In this document: piece after piece, positions 23,592-31,368 of the stretch
Layout: every line of letters begins with the position of its first letter
Position numbering within the stretch: position 1 is the stretch's first letter
Assembly: GCA_035568375.1 (NCBI GenBank)
Contig: DATMOG010000107.1
Location: forward strand, 1 to 39,448
Length of the DNA: 39,448 bases
Direction: 5' to 3'
DNA from: JACDET01 sp035568375
GTDB lineage: Bacteria > Patescibacteriota > Microgenomatia > Levybacterales > UBA12049
The notes under the pieces: generated by a model
Databases searched by the model: none
What the model was told of the DNA's origin: nothing
Seen by the model: the letters and a program-made list of their open reading frames with translations, nothing else
Made by a program: the position numbers and the translations under genes

Positions 23592-25220
23592 ATGAAAGGG
23601 TTTTTACATAACATACAATTTGCTATTAAATATCCAAAAATTATTGCCTTACTCACTTTGATAGTTATGCTACCAGTTTCTCTTATAGCACTTTCTCAGC
23701 AACAAATTAGCAAACAAGAAGCTGCCGGGACCACGAGTGTTTCTTCAACCATTCTTAGACTGACCGTTTTTCTTCATGGTATCGGCAAAGCTGGGGATGC
23801 TGCTAATCCTCAAAGTTTAGGGACTAGTAATCCTATCCATTCTCAACGAATCGCATCAGTACAAATGTATAACAGCAGCAATCAATTAGTTGTAACAAAA
23901 ACAATAACAGTCACGTTTAATCGAATAGCTGGTAATTTTATTGGTACTCTTGATGGGGGTACAAGCTTGAGGAGTGGTGCATATACCGTAAGAATTACAG
24001 TAAATCACTATCTGAGCGCACTTATTCCAGGCATTCAAACAATCATAGCTGGTACTTCTCAATTATTACCTGCTGTCATACTGACTAGTGGTGATATTAC
24101 TAACGATAATACGTTGAATATTCTTGATTATAATATTCTTATGGACTGTTATTCTGACCTTACACCTGCTAAGAGTTGTACTCCACAACAAGCTCTTGCT
24201 GCTGATCTTACCGATGATGGTTTCGTTAATGCTTTGGATTATAATCTCTTCATCAGAGAACTTATCAACAGATCCGGGTCCTCAAATTCGACTTCTGCAC
24301 CTACATACGCTCCAACAGCTATGGTAACCCCTACAGGAAAAACAATTATAAGTGATTTTCCTAATGCTACAAATACAGGATACAAACACGCTCCGGGATA
24401 TCCAGGGCATTTAACAACCTTTATCGGTACAATTCAGAGTAATATGACGTATAAATTTATGGATTTTCCTAATGGTCTATATCTTGGTGATGTAAATCAC
24501 CATCCTACAAATGTCACTTTTTATGGTTGTAGATTTGCTTCGAATGCTGTGGTTGATGCAAATGTTGCTGATTATGGAGATAATAGTACATTTATTTATA
24601 GCACTTTTGAACCAAGCCGTGTTTCAGTTCCACCGGTTGCTTATAACACGGGCTATCAGTATGGAATTGATCAGCGTTATGACGGTAAAGTAACCGTTGA
24701 CCATACTGATTTTTGGGGGTGGGGTAATGGTATTCAGTTAGGTTATTCGAGCCAAGCTAAGCCTTTTACAATAAGTAATTCTTGGTTTCATGATGCACGA
24801 GATGATGGTGGCAAAGATCATACTGACGCCATTCTTGAAAATTATGGTGGACAACGTTTTATAACGATTAACCATAACACAATTATTTCCAATGGGAACA
24901 CAAACGGACTTGGTTTACAAGGAAATAATTATAATAATATTATTGTAACAAATAATTATTTTTCAGGTTTTGGCTATACAGTCAATATTGGAGGATCCGG
25001 TGCGGGAAGTACAAACCTTACGTTTACCGGAAACACATTTGGTACTGATAAAAAACCTGTATTTGGACCTCTTTATGGCTGGTCGGGCAAAGCAAGTGAT
25101 ATCTGGCGAAATAATAAATGGCATGTGGTACTTGGTAGCTATTACACCACTCTTTCTGATGATGGTAACTATTGGTGGCCTGATGGAACAATTGCAACAA
25201 CGGATTATACTGGGCAATAA
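23592..25220 (+). CDS. Secreted surface protein with dockerin repeats and beta-helix domain
   Basis: 542 residues. N-terminal signal anchor (about 15-35). A beta-sandwich-like domain (about 52-155) starting LRLTVFLHGIGKAGDAANP and ending LSALIPGIQTI follows; I associate this with Microgenomates surface proteins. A dockerin type I pair (about 167-225, GDITNDNTLNILDYNILMD and ADLTDDGFVNALDYNLFIR) has Asp/Asn calcium ligands. A Ser/Thr/Pro linker leads to a right-handed parallel beta-helix (about 260-542) of repeated N-x-I/F strands (ISNSWFHDARDDG, ITINHNTIISN, VTNNYFSGFG). The beta-helix may bind or cut polysaccharide; no catalytic set was identified. It probably sits outside the cell or is anchored through a cohesin. 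Confidence 0.82.
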   Translation: MKGFLHNIQFAIKYPKIIALLTLIVMLPVSLIALSQQQISKQEAAGTTSVSSTILRLTVFLHGIGKAGDAANPQSLGTSNPIHSQRIASVQMYNSSNQLVVTKTITVTFNRIAGNFIGTLDGGTSLRSGAYTVRITVNHYLSALIPGIQTIIAGTSQLLPAVILTSGDITNDNTLNILDYNILMDCYSDLTPAKSCTPQQALAADLTDDGFVNALDYNLFIRELINRSGSSNSTSAPTYAPTAMVTPTGKTIISDFPNATNTGYKHAPGYPGHLTTFIGTIQSNMTYKFMDFPNGLYLGDVNHHPTNVTFYGCRFASNAVVDANVADYGDNSTFIYSTFEPSRVSVPPVAYNTGYQYGIDQRYDGKVTVDHTDFWGWGNGIQLGYSSQAKPFTISNSWFHDARDDGGKDHTDAILENYGGQRFITINHNTIISNGNTNGLGLQGNNYNNIIVTNNYFSGFGYTVNIGGSGAGSTNLTFTGNTFGTDKKPVFGPLYGWSGKASDIWRNNKWHVVLGSYYTTLSDDGNYWWPDGTIATTDYTGQ

Positions 25221-25527
25221 TGATGTATAAAAATTTATGCGTTTGATAAAAGGATCTTAAGATATTATATATAATTTATCTTACTGGAGAATTAGCATAA
25301 AGAATGTGAGAAGTAATATCAATTAAGCACACTTGTAATACAAGGGGATATCTAACTATTTCTTAAGTAAGTTACTTTCATGATTTTTTTGTAAAACGTC
25401 GTCTAGTATCATTAACGAATCGGTTGCAAAGCTCTTGTAGCGAGGTAGAATTAAAACATGTTTAGGTAAGATAGTTAAACAGAAATCTCTAAATACTTTC
25501 CTAAATCAAGAAAAATTATCAATAAGA
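25221..25527. other. Intergenic region
   Basis: About 300 AT-rich bases with no intact ORF, no strong hairpin and no promoter that I could fix. Confidence 0.3.
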
Positions 25528-26076
25528 ATGCATTCTATGACATACGTAGCACTCTTACGAGGCATCAATGTAGGTGGGAATAATAGGATTAAGATGGCAG
25601 AACTCAAGCAGACGTTTGAGAAGAGTGGTTTTGCAAAGGTAAAAACATTTATCGCTTCCGGCAACGTTATATTCAGTACTGATGAAACAAATCATACAGA
25701 GCTTACTAAAAAAATAGAATTAGCAATTAGAGAAGATTTTGGCATCAGCATTGCTGTTTTACTACGTGATTTTAATAGTATCGACAAATTGGTAAAAGCA
25801 ATTCCATCCTCTTGGGTGAATGATAAAGAAATAAAGTGTGATGTGATGTTTTTATGGGATGAGATTGATAATAAACGTATTCTGACAGTTTTACCTTTTG
25901 ATTCCATGCTCGAAGAAGTGAGATATGTGCCTGGAGCGGTTCTTTGGCGTATTGACCGTCATAAAGCATCCAAAAGCCGTATGTTTAAAATTGTAGGGAC
26001 AAAATTATATAAAAAAATAACTATTCGTAATCCCAATACGGTAAGAAAATTATATCAACTAATGGTGGAGACATGA
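25528..26076 (+). CDS. DUF1697 family protein
   Basis: 182 residues spanning the whole DUF1697 domain: YVALLRGINVGGNNRIKMAEL at the start, the strand KVKTFIASGNVIFST, and the C-terminal segment SKSRMFKIVGTKLYKKITIRNPNTVRKL. The family is a widespread small cytoplasmic protein with no established biochemical function. Two ATGs three codons apart are possible; the second (MTYVALLRG) is the usual family start. It stands alone, and no regulatory element is clear. Confidence 0.9.
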   Translation: MHSMTYVALLRGINVGGNNRIKMAELKQTFEKSGFAKVKTFIASGNVIFSTDETNHTELTKKIELAIREDFGISIAVLLRDFNSIDKLVKAIPSSWVNDKEIKCDVMFLWDEIDNKRILTVLPFDSMLEEVRYVPGAVLWRIDRHKASKSRMFKIVGTKLYKKITIRNPNTVRKLYQLMVET

Positions 26077-26409
26077 TCCTTATCCTTATGAAAATCAAAA
26101 ATAAGTTACTGGCTACAAATGGTAAGTATAGGAAAAAGTATCTCAAAGGATCAGTAAGTTAGGAATAACTTTTGTACAAGATTTGCATGGGAAAAATTCA
26201 GAGAAACTTTGTGATGAGCAATGTCAGCAAGGGAAAAAAAGCGAGATAGGTGTTTATTATATGTTTTTTGATATGCTATCTCTTATGCTTTAAATAAGTA
26301 ATATGAACCGGAATTATTGAAACGGTAGCATTGAAAAGATTAAAAAAACTAAGGAGGCATCTTATTTCATCGTTTTGAATCATGCTGTAATTAGCTTCAG
26401 ATATACCTT
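26077..26409 (+). other. Intergenic region upstream of nadC
   Basis: No intact gene. Holds an AAGGAGG-like sequence near 26352 without a start at suitable distance. GCTGTAATTAGCTTCA near 26383 resembles the promoter end of the dispersed repeats at 36938 and 38928. Confidence 0.35.
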
Positions 26410-27369
26410 ATGAATAAAGATAAAGTCATTACTCATTATTTTAATAAGATAGATCACCTCACTATAACAAATAGAAAATATCAATCGCTTGTTGATACCC
26501 TCATTATGTGGCTTTTAAAAACGGATGAGATTATGAAAGATATTACGACGAAAGTACTCCATATAGAAAAGAACCAAAAATCAAAAGCAACAATTATTAG
26601 TAAACAAGAGATAACACTTGCTGGAGTTGAAGAAGTAGTATATCTTCTAAAAAAACATACAACATTACAGTATAAAGTATTTCATAAAGATGGTGATTAT
26701 TTGAATGTAGGGGACGCAATAATAGAATTGTATGGTGTCATAAATGAAATACTTGCTTACGAAAGAGTAATTTTAAATATTCTTCAACGATTTTCTGGTA
26801 TTGCAACAGCAACGTATGTATTTATTGCTAAACTAGAGAGTTTGCAAGAGCCTCCCTTTATAGCAGCTACCAGAAAAACTAATTGGGGGCTTCTTGATAA
26901 AAAAGCAGTTGCTCTGGGTGGAGGATTGACACACAGGCTTTCTCTTTCTGACGGCATTTTAGTAAAAGATAATCATTTATTTTTTCTGCAACGACTGTTT
27001 CATCTTCAAAAAGAAGAAGCAATAGTCACGAAAGCTTTGGAGCTAAGTTTAAAAGGTGTTAAGAATATGTTAATAGAAATAGAAGTTGAAAAAAAAGAGA
27101 GCGTTATTAGTCTTATTGAAACGTTCCTGAAGTATAAAACAAATAATGTACTTGGTGTCCTTTTGGATAATTTTTCACCTAGTGAAGCAAAAAAAGTGCT
27201 TAAAGAGGTAAAGAAACAGTATGATATTTCTTCCATTGTTTTTGAAGCTTCAGGTGGAATAACAGGTGATAATATCGTTGAATGGGCACAAACAGGTGTT
27301 GATATTATTTCGCTTGGAGCACTAACTCATTCTTCAAAAGCAGCGGATATTTCCTTAGACCTCTTATAA
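26410..27369 (+). CDS. nadC: Nicotinate-nucleotide pyrophosphorylase (quinolinate phosphoribosyltransferase)-like
   Basis: 319 residues. The fold converts quinolinate and PRPP to nicotinate mononucleotide in NAD synthesis. Present are the ERVILNILQRFSGIATAT helix, Arg155-Lys156 in AATRKTNWGLLDKKAV, His175-Arg176 in GGGLTHR, Lys186 in LVKDNH, Glu224 in IEIEVE, Asp253 in LLDN, and the phosphate loop ASGGI...GVDIISLGALTHS. All substrate-binding basic residues seem kept. It is longer than typical NadC (about 280), mostly from an N-terminal extension and inserts. No nadA or nadB is nearby, so a salvage role or a ModD-like function remains possible. Confidence 0.85.
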   Translation: MNKDKVITHYFNKIDHLTITNRKYQSLVDTLIMWLLKTDEIMKDITTKVLHIEKNQKSKATIISKQEITLAGVEEVVYLLKKHTTLQYKVFHKDGDYLNVGDAIIELYGVINEILAYERVILNILQRFSGIATATYVFIAKLESLQEPPFIAATRKTNWGLLDKKAVALGGGLTHRLSLSDGILVKDNHLFFLQRLFHLQKEEAIVTKALELSLKGVKNMLIEIEVEKKESVISLIETFLKYKTNNVLGVLLDNFSPSEAKKVLKEVKKQYDISSIVFEASGGITGDNIVEWAQTGVDIISLGALTHSSKAADISLDLL

Positions 27370-27438
27370 TAGTTTTGCATAATAGGTCGGTATTTTTTTA
27401 GAGGAGGTTATGTTTTACAAATATATGAAATACTTTTT

Positions 27439-27561
27439 TTAAATAACCTGCAGGACAGTATTACCGTATCCACTGATACCCAGGCGGACAGCCCATAAAA
27501 GTAAATAGAGTGGCAATACTGTGCCGATACAGGTCGTAGTTATGTTACAAACTTGTAACAT
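27439..27561 (-). CDS. 40-residue membrane microprotein under palindrome control
   Basis: A short ORF that reads MLQVCNITTTCIGTVLPLY, continues LLLWAVRLGISGYG and ends VLQVI. One hydrophobic helix spans about residues 11-28. A full promoter stands immediately upstream on the same strand, and the start codon lies 5 bases after its -10 box, so the mRNA would be leaderless. The first seven codons overlap a perfect 24-base palindrome. Its GC content is higher than the surrounding DNA. The family is not recognised; a small toxin, holin-like or kinase-modulating membrane peptide would fit the size. It lies between convergent nadC and the XRE gene. Confidence 0.55.
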   Translation of the reverse strand: MLQVCNITTTCIGTVLPLYLLLWAVRLGISGYGNTVLQVI

Positions 27562-27563
27562 AA
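27540..27563 (-). promoter_or_regulatory. Operator 1, perfect 24-base palindrome
   Basis: TTATGTTACAA-AC-TTGTAACATAA, two 11-base arms with a 2-base centre. It begins 3 bases downstream of the -10 box of the microprotein promoter and covers the start codon. The core GTTACAA-N2-TTGTAAC is shared with operator 2 and, with two mismatches in one arm, operator 3. Confidence 0.8.
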
Positions 27564-27566
27564 ATT

Positions 27567-27595
27567 ATTTTATAGATCTCTTTTTCTTTTGTCAA
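27567..27595 (-). promoter_or_regulatory. Promoter of the microprotein gene
   Basis: Minus strand TTGACA (27590-27595), 17-base spacer, TAAAAT (27567-27572); close to consensus. Confidence 0.75.
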
Positions 27596-27764
27596 TAGCG
27601 CAGTAAAAAGTAAGGTACGTTACATTATTTGTAAAGGTGAATTAATATAAATACCTTCGAAATAAATTTTGAAGTATATTTTTGATTGGACTGATTTTAA
27701 CAATTAGTTATTTTGTAAAAAATTATAAATGCTTGGAAACAGGTATATATTAGTTCAGCAAAAA

Positions 27765-28013
27765 TTATGAAGCTTCTAGTTTATTTTTTATTTTTTGGCT
27801 AATCTCCTCGAGATACCAGTTGAGGACAACTGAAGTTTTTATTTGAAGCCCAGTAGCGATTTTTGGAAGGATTTTTGTTCCAGGTAGACGTTTACCTGTT
27901 TCGATAAGGGTAATATAACTTCTTGAGACTCCGCACAAATTTGCGAGTTCTATAGAAGATAATCCTAGTCTTTTTCTGTGCTCAACAAGTTTTTTTCCAA
28001 ATAGAGAATTCAT
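27765..28013 (-). CDS. XRE-family helix-turn-helix transcriptional regulator
   Basis: 82 residues, a single Cro/C1-type HTH domain: GKKLVEHRKRLGLSSIELANL (helices 1-2), CGVSRSYITLIETGKR (recognition helix), LPKIATGLQIKT, then a C-terminal helix EEISQKIKNKLEAS. Such proteins bind palindromes as dimers. The three matching palindromes at 27540, 28102 and 31341 are the natural target candidates, the second lying in its own divergent upstream region. I infer that it represses the microprotein and sensor-kinase units. There is no ligand or protease domain, so induction would need another partner, for example a PAS protein or the kinases. Confidence 0.9.
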   Translation of the reverse strand: MNSLFGKKLVEHRKRLGLSSIELANLCGVSRSYITLIETGKRLPGTKILPKIATGLQIKTSVVLNWYLEEISQKIKNKLEAS

Positions 28014-28026
28014 ATTATAAAGGTTT

Positions 28027-28054
28027 ATTATAGAGGTTTTTAAAAATATTGCAA
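28027..28054 (-). promoter_or_regulatory. Promoter of the XRE regulator gene
   Basis: Minus strand TTGCAA (28049-28054), 16-base spacer, TATAAT (28027-28032), 13 bases before the ATG; a second TATAAT lies directly against the start codon. Confidence 0.6.
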
Positions 28055-28064
28055 ATAAAAACTC

Positions 28065-28093
28065 TTGACAGAGCTGCTTATAACAGATATTCT
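28065..28093 (+). promoter_or_regulatory. Promoter of the PAS protein and kinase operon
   Basis: TTGACA (28065-28070), 17-base spacer, TATTCT (28088-28093). Divergent from the XRE promoter. Confidence 0.75.
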
Positions 28094-28101
28094 ATCATTA
28101 A

Positions 28102-28121
28102 GAGTTACAATTTTGTAACTC
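28102..28121 (+). promoter_or_regulatory. Operator 2, perfect 20-base palindrome
   Basis: GAGTTACAA-TT-TTGTAACTC, 9-base arms, centred about 18 bases past the -10 box, a position expected to block transcription initiation. Confidence 0.8.
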
Positions 28122-28178
28122 AACAGTTATTCTATTAATTAACTAAAAAAGTTTCCCCTAAAATAGGAAGTATGATTT

Positions 28179-28802
28179 ATGAAAAGCAAGCAAAATACAA
28201 CAGCGGCTGGTATGAAGAAAGATGACTCTAAACGATTACTTGCTGCAGATGATATATGGCAAGTTGCCTGGACATATATTCGTACGGTTGTGGATACACT
28301 GCGCGAACCTTTTTTAATTCTTGATGAAGATTTGCGTGTCATTTCCGCTAATAAAACATTTTATCAATTTTTTCAGGTTACAGAGAAAGAAACAGAGAAT
28401 AAACTAATATATAATTTGGGAAATGGTCAATGGGATATTCCCAGATTAAAAATTCTCCTTGAAGATATCTTACCAAAGAATACTTTTTTTGAAGATTTTA
28501 AAGTAGAGCATGATTTTCCAAGAATAGGACATAGAATTATGATGCTTAATGCTCGTAGAATTTATAGAACAAATGAAAAAAATCCGATTATGCTTCTTGC
28601 TATGGAAGATATTACTAAGCAAAAGAAACTTGAAGACCAATTACGAGAATATGCAAAAACACTCAATTTTGAAGTTGCCAAACGAACCGTCGAATTAGAA
28701 ATTCGTGTAAAAGAGTTAGAACGAATAAATAAAATAATGGTAGCTAGAGAATTAAAAATGATTGAACTTAAGGCTGAGCTTAAGAAATTTAAAAAAGAAT
28801 AA
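28179..28802 (+). CDS. Stand-alone PAS-domain protein with coiled-coil tail
   Basis: 207 residues, soluble. The PAS domain (about 30-150) holds VVDTLREPFLILDEDLRVIS, NKTFYQFFQVTEKETENK, YNLGNGQWDIPRLKILLEDI and the closing MLLAMEDITKQKKLE. This PAS type usually forms part of kinases or CheR-like fusions. The last 60 residues are a charged coiled coil (ELEIRVKELERINKIMVAR) with no kinase or output domain. It is the first gene behind operator 2 and lies 32 bases before a histidine kinase. I infer that it senses a signal and docks on the kinase or regulator. Confidence 0.85.
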   Translation: MKSKQNTTAAGMKKDDSKRLLAADDIWQVAWTYIRTVVDTLREPFLILDEDLRVISANKTFYQFFQVTEKETENKLIYNLGNGQWDIPRLKILLEDILPKNTFFEDFKVEHDFPRIGHRIMMLNARRIYRTNEKNPIMLLAMEDITKQKKLEDQLREYAKTLNFEVAKRTVELEIRVKELERINKIMVARELKMIELKAELKKFKKE

Positions 28803-28834
28803 GTATAAGATAACACTTTAAATATCTACTATAT

Positions 28835-30547
28835 ATGCTAAGAACCTCAATTTCAGAAAACGAAAAAGAGCGGTTGGATTCACTGCACAACTTAGATATT
28901 CTCGATACTCCTCCTGCGAAGCGATTTGATCTGATTACAAAGACCGCGACCCGACTTTTTCATGTACCGATCTCAACATTGACAGTAATGGATGCGAAGC
29001 GAGAATGGTTTAAATCAAGTCAAGGTTTATCTATGCACGAAGAAGATCGAGCGATTTCTTTTTGCGGACATACACTTTTGTCCAATAAAATTTTTGTCAT
29101 TTCCGATACAAAGAAAGATACTCGATTTGTAGATAACCCTATGGTTACTGGAAAACCATATGTTCGTTTTTATGCTGGTTTGCCAGTAATGAGCGCTGAT
29201 GGAGATAGGATAGGAGTTTTTTGCATTAAAGACATACGGCCACGAGAATTCTCTAAAGCAGATGAAGAAATGTTAAAGGGCCTAGCGTTTTGGGCAGAAG
29301 CGGAAGTTAATTATCATAATATGAGTTTTGCTTTCAAAGAAGAGCGAAGGGCATATAAAATGTTAAAGGTTCAAATGCAGAATTTTGAACGAATAGATAA
29401 GTCAAGGGAAGAAATAAAAAAAGCAATGTTAAATGTAATGGAAGATTTAGAAACTGCTAGAATTACCATAGAGACAAAAAATGCAAAAGATGAGGCAATG
29501 TTGGCAAGCATTGGAGAAGGACTTATTGCAGTTGATAATAAGAGTAAAATAGTTATGGTAAATAGAGCTGCAGAAGAAATGCTTGGTTTGAAAGCAAAAG
29601 AGTTGATTAATAAGATAATTACTACACTTTATTTGGAAAGCGAGGACGGCAATCCTATTCCTCTTGAAAAACGACCAAGCAATATAGCTCTATCCACCGG
29701 TAAAATAACAAATGTCACGTATTTTTTTGTAAAAAAAGACAAAACCAGATTTCCTCTATCAATTAACGTGACACCGATTACTCTCGGAGGAAAAACAATA
29801 GGGTTAATCGAAACTCTTCGAGATGTAAGTCGTGAGAAGGAGATTGATCTGGCAAAATCAGAATTTGTATCCCTTGCCTCTCATCAACTACGAACTCCAT
29901 TGGGAATAATTAAGTGGTATCTTGAAGCTTTGACACATGAAGAGTATTTTCTTAAGGCACCTCAGAAACTACTAACGTATCTTGACGAGATTTATAAGAA
30001 TAATGAGCGGTTGTTGAGTTTGGTTCGTGATTTACTTTCTGTTTCTCGGATTGATCAAGGAAAGGTTAAAAATGATCAAAAATTGATGAATCCTGTAAAA
30101 GTTATAAAAGAAATTGTAGCTCAAATGGCGATTGTCGCCAGAAAAAAACATATTGCATTGCATGTAATTGTTCGTGATAAAAAATTGCCATCAATCCTAA
30201 TAGATGTTTTCAGATTTCGTGAAATATTAGAAAATTTAATAGCAAATGCAATTGAGTATACATTGGACAATGGTTCTGTTGATATCATAATAAAAAGAAT
30301 TGGTAACATATTAGAAATAAGTGTTAGAGATATGGGGATTGGTATATCATTAATAGATCAAAAAAAGCTATTTACTAAATTTTTTAGGTCAGAAGATGCA
30401 ACTGAGTATAATCCAGGAGGTTCAGGCCTTGGTTTATACGTAGTAAAATCGTATGTGGAAAGTTTGGGTGGAAAAGTAAAAGTTACGAGTAAAGTGGGAA
30501 AAGGATCACTATTTATAATACAGTTGCCAATTTTTTTAAATAGATGA
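28835..30547 (+). CDS. Cytoplasmic histidine kinase, GAF-PAS-HisKA-HATPase
   Basis: 570 residues, no membrane helix. The N-terminal GAF domain (about 20-160; RLDSLHNLDILDTPPAKRFD, REWFKSSQGL, FCGHTLL, FYAGLPV) is of the type often placed ahead of kinases and cyclases. A helical linker leads to a PAS (about 218-335), then His350 in LASHQLRTP, N box about 467-475, DMGIGI (499-504) and GSGLGL (529-534). It follows the PAS protein and precedes a response regulator, so a complete phosphorelay sits in one run. Its PAS domain resembles PAS 2 of the kinase at 6521-8941. Confidence 0.94.
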   Translation: MLRTSISENEKERLDSLHNLDILDTPPAKRFDLITKTATRLFHVPISTLTVMDAKREWFKSSQGLSMHEEDRAISFCGHTLLSNKIFVISDTKKDTRFVDNPMVTGKPYVRFYAGLPVMSADGDRIGVFCIKDIRPREFSKADEEMLKGLAFWAEAEVNYHNMSFAFKEERRAYKMLKVQMQNFERIDKSREEIKKAMLNVMEDLETARITIETKNAKDEAMLASIGEGLIAVDNKSKIVMVNRAAEEMLGLKAKELINKIITTLYLESEDGNPIPLEKRPSNIALSTGKITNVTYFFVKKDKTRFPLSINVTPITLGGKTIGLIETLRDVSREKEIDLAKSEFVSLASHQLRTPLGIIKWYLEALTHEEYFLKAPQKLLTYLDEIYKNNERLLSLVRDLLSVSRIDQGKVKNDQKLMNPVKVIKEIVAQMAIVARKKHIALHVIVRDKKLPSILIDVFRFREILENLIANAIEYTLDNGSVDIIIKRIGNILEISVRDMGIGISLIDQKKLFTKFFRSEDATEYNPGGSGLGLYVVKSYVESLGGKVKVTSKVGKGSLFIIQLPIFLNR

Positions 30548-30910
30548 AAGCATATAAAAAATATTACTTATTGAGGACGAGCTTGCATATATGCAGTTAC
30601 TTTGTGATAAATTGACTAATGAAGGTTATGAAGTGCTTGAGGCACAAAATGGAAAGATTGGATTTGAGGTGGGAATAAGTGAAAAACCAGACTTCATTCT
30701 TTTGGATATTTGATGCCGGTGATGGATGGATTAACCCATGCGTAAAAATTTCGAAAGAATTATTGGAGAAAAGATGTTTTTGTAACTATCTTAACTAATT
30801 TAGACGATTTAGCAAACCTTGTAAAGGCTTTATATATATCGCGATATCTTATCAAGTCTGACGTGATTCTCGATGCTGTTATAAACGATGTGAAAATGCT
30901 TTTAAAATGA
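30544..30910 (+). pseudogene. Broken response regulator, duplicate of the following gene
   Basis: Piecewise translation gives IEDELAYMQLLCDKLTNEGY, then GISEKPDFILLDI, a stop, and in another frame MPVMDGLTH, a stop, and VFVTILTNLDDLANL...YLIKSD. This parallels the intact receiver at 30933 almost residue for residue. At least two frame changes and one further stop destroy it, including at the residues right after the phospho-acceptor Asp. A tandem duplication with one copy decaying is the simplest reading. Confidence 0.8.
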
Positions 30911-30918
30911 ATCATTTT

Positions 30919-30929
30919 AAGGAGGTGAT
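30919..30929 (+). promoter_or_regulatory. Full-length Shine-Dalgarno sequence
   Basis: AAGGAGGTGAT, complementary to the 16S rRNA end as far as known for bacteria, 7 bases (from GGAGG) before the ATG of the receiver gene; unusual in a window where most starts lack one. Confidence 0.65.
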
Positions 30930-30932
30930 ACT

Positions 30933-31304
30933 ATGAAAAAAATACTTATTGTTGAAGATGAAATTGCTTATGTGGAATTACTTCATGATCAATTAAGTAA
31001 AAAGGGATATACGGTTATTCAAGCAAGAGATGGGGGAGAAGGGCTTGAGTTAGCAAAAAAAGAAAAGCCTGACTTGATTTTACTTGATATTCGAATGCCG
31101 GTGATGGATGGGTTGACCATGCTTAAATTACTGAGAAAAGAAAAGGAAGCTGGAAAAACAAAAGTGATTATACTGACGAATCTTGAGCCTGATGATAAAA
31201 TCATAACACAGGTTATTAAGACCGAACCTACTTATTATTGTGTAAAAAGCGATACTGGATTGGATAATCTTATAGAAAAAATAAGAGAACTTATTGTTAC
31301 ATGA
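30933..31304 (+). CDS. Single-domain response regulator
   Basis: 123-residue receiver: acidic ED at 8-9, phospho-acceptor Asp52 in LILLDIRMPVMDG, Thr in IILTN, Lys in YCVKSD. No output domain. It is preceded by a strong Shine-Dalgarno sequence and by its own decayed duplicate, and follows the GAF-PAS kinase, its likely phosphodonor. It could equally serve the kinase at 31683. Confidence 0.93.
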   Translation: MKKILIVEDEIAYVELLHDQLSKKGYTVIQARDGGEGLELAKKEKPDLILLDIRMPVMDGLTMLKLLRKEKEAGKTKVIILTNLEPDDKIITQVIKTEPTYYCVKSDTGLDNLIEKIRELIVT

Positions 31305-31310
31305 TTTTTA

Positions 31311-31337
31311 TTGACTATTGAAAGAAATAGCTATAAG
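31311..31337 (+). promoter_or_regulatory. Probable promoter of the 31369 ORF and triple-PAS kinase
   Basis: TTGACT (31311) and TATAAG (31332-31337) with a 15-base spacer (TATTGA two bases earlier gives 17). Weaker than the other two operator-linked promoters. Confidence 0.5.
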
Positions 31338-31340
31338 CAA

Positions 31341-31366
31341 ATTATGTTGTAATTTTGTAACATAAT
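31341..31366 (+). promoter_or_regulatory. Operator 3, imperfect 26-base palindrome
   Basis: ATTATGTTGTAA-TT-TTGTAACATAAT: ten of twelve arm positions pair, and the right arm carries the same TTGTAACATAA as operator 1. Centred about 16 bases past the -10 box, and it ends 3 bases before an ATG. Confidence 0.75.
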
Positions 31367-31368
31367 TT

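Noticed and set aside
27619..27635. A fourth operator (GTTACA...TTGTAA) near 27619
   Set aside because: Arm spacing is one base longer and only one side matches well; no promoter fits, so chance is likely.
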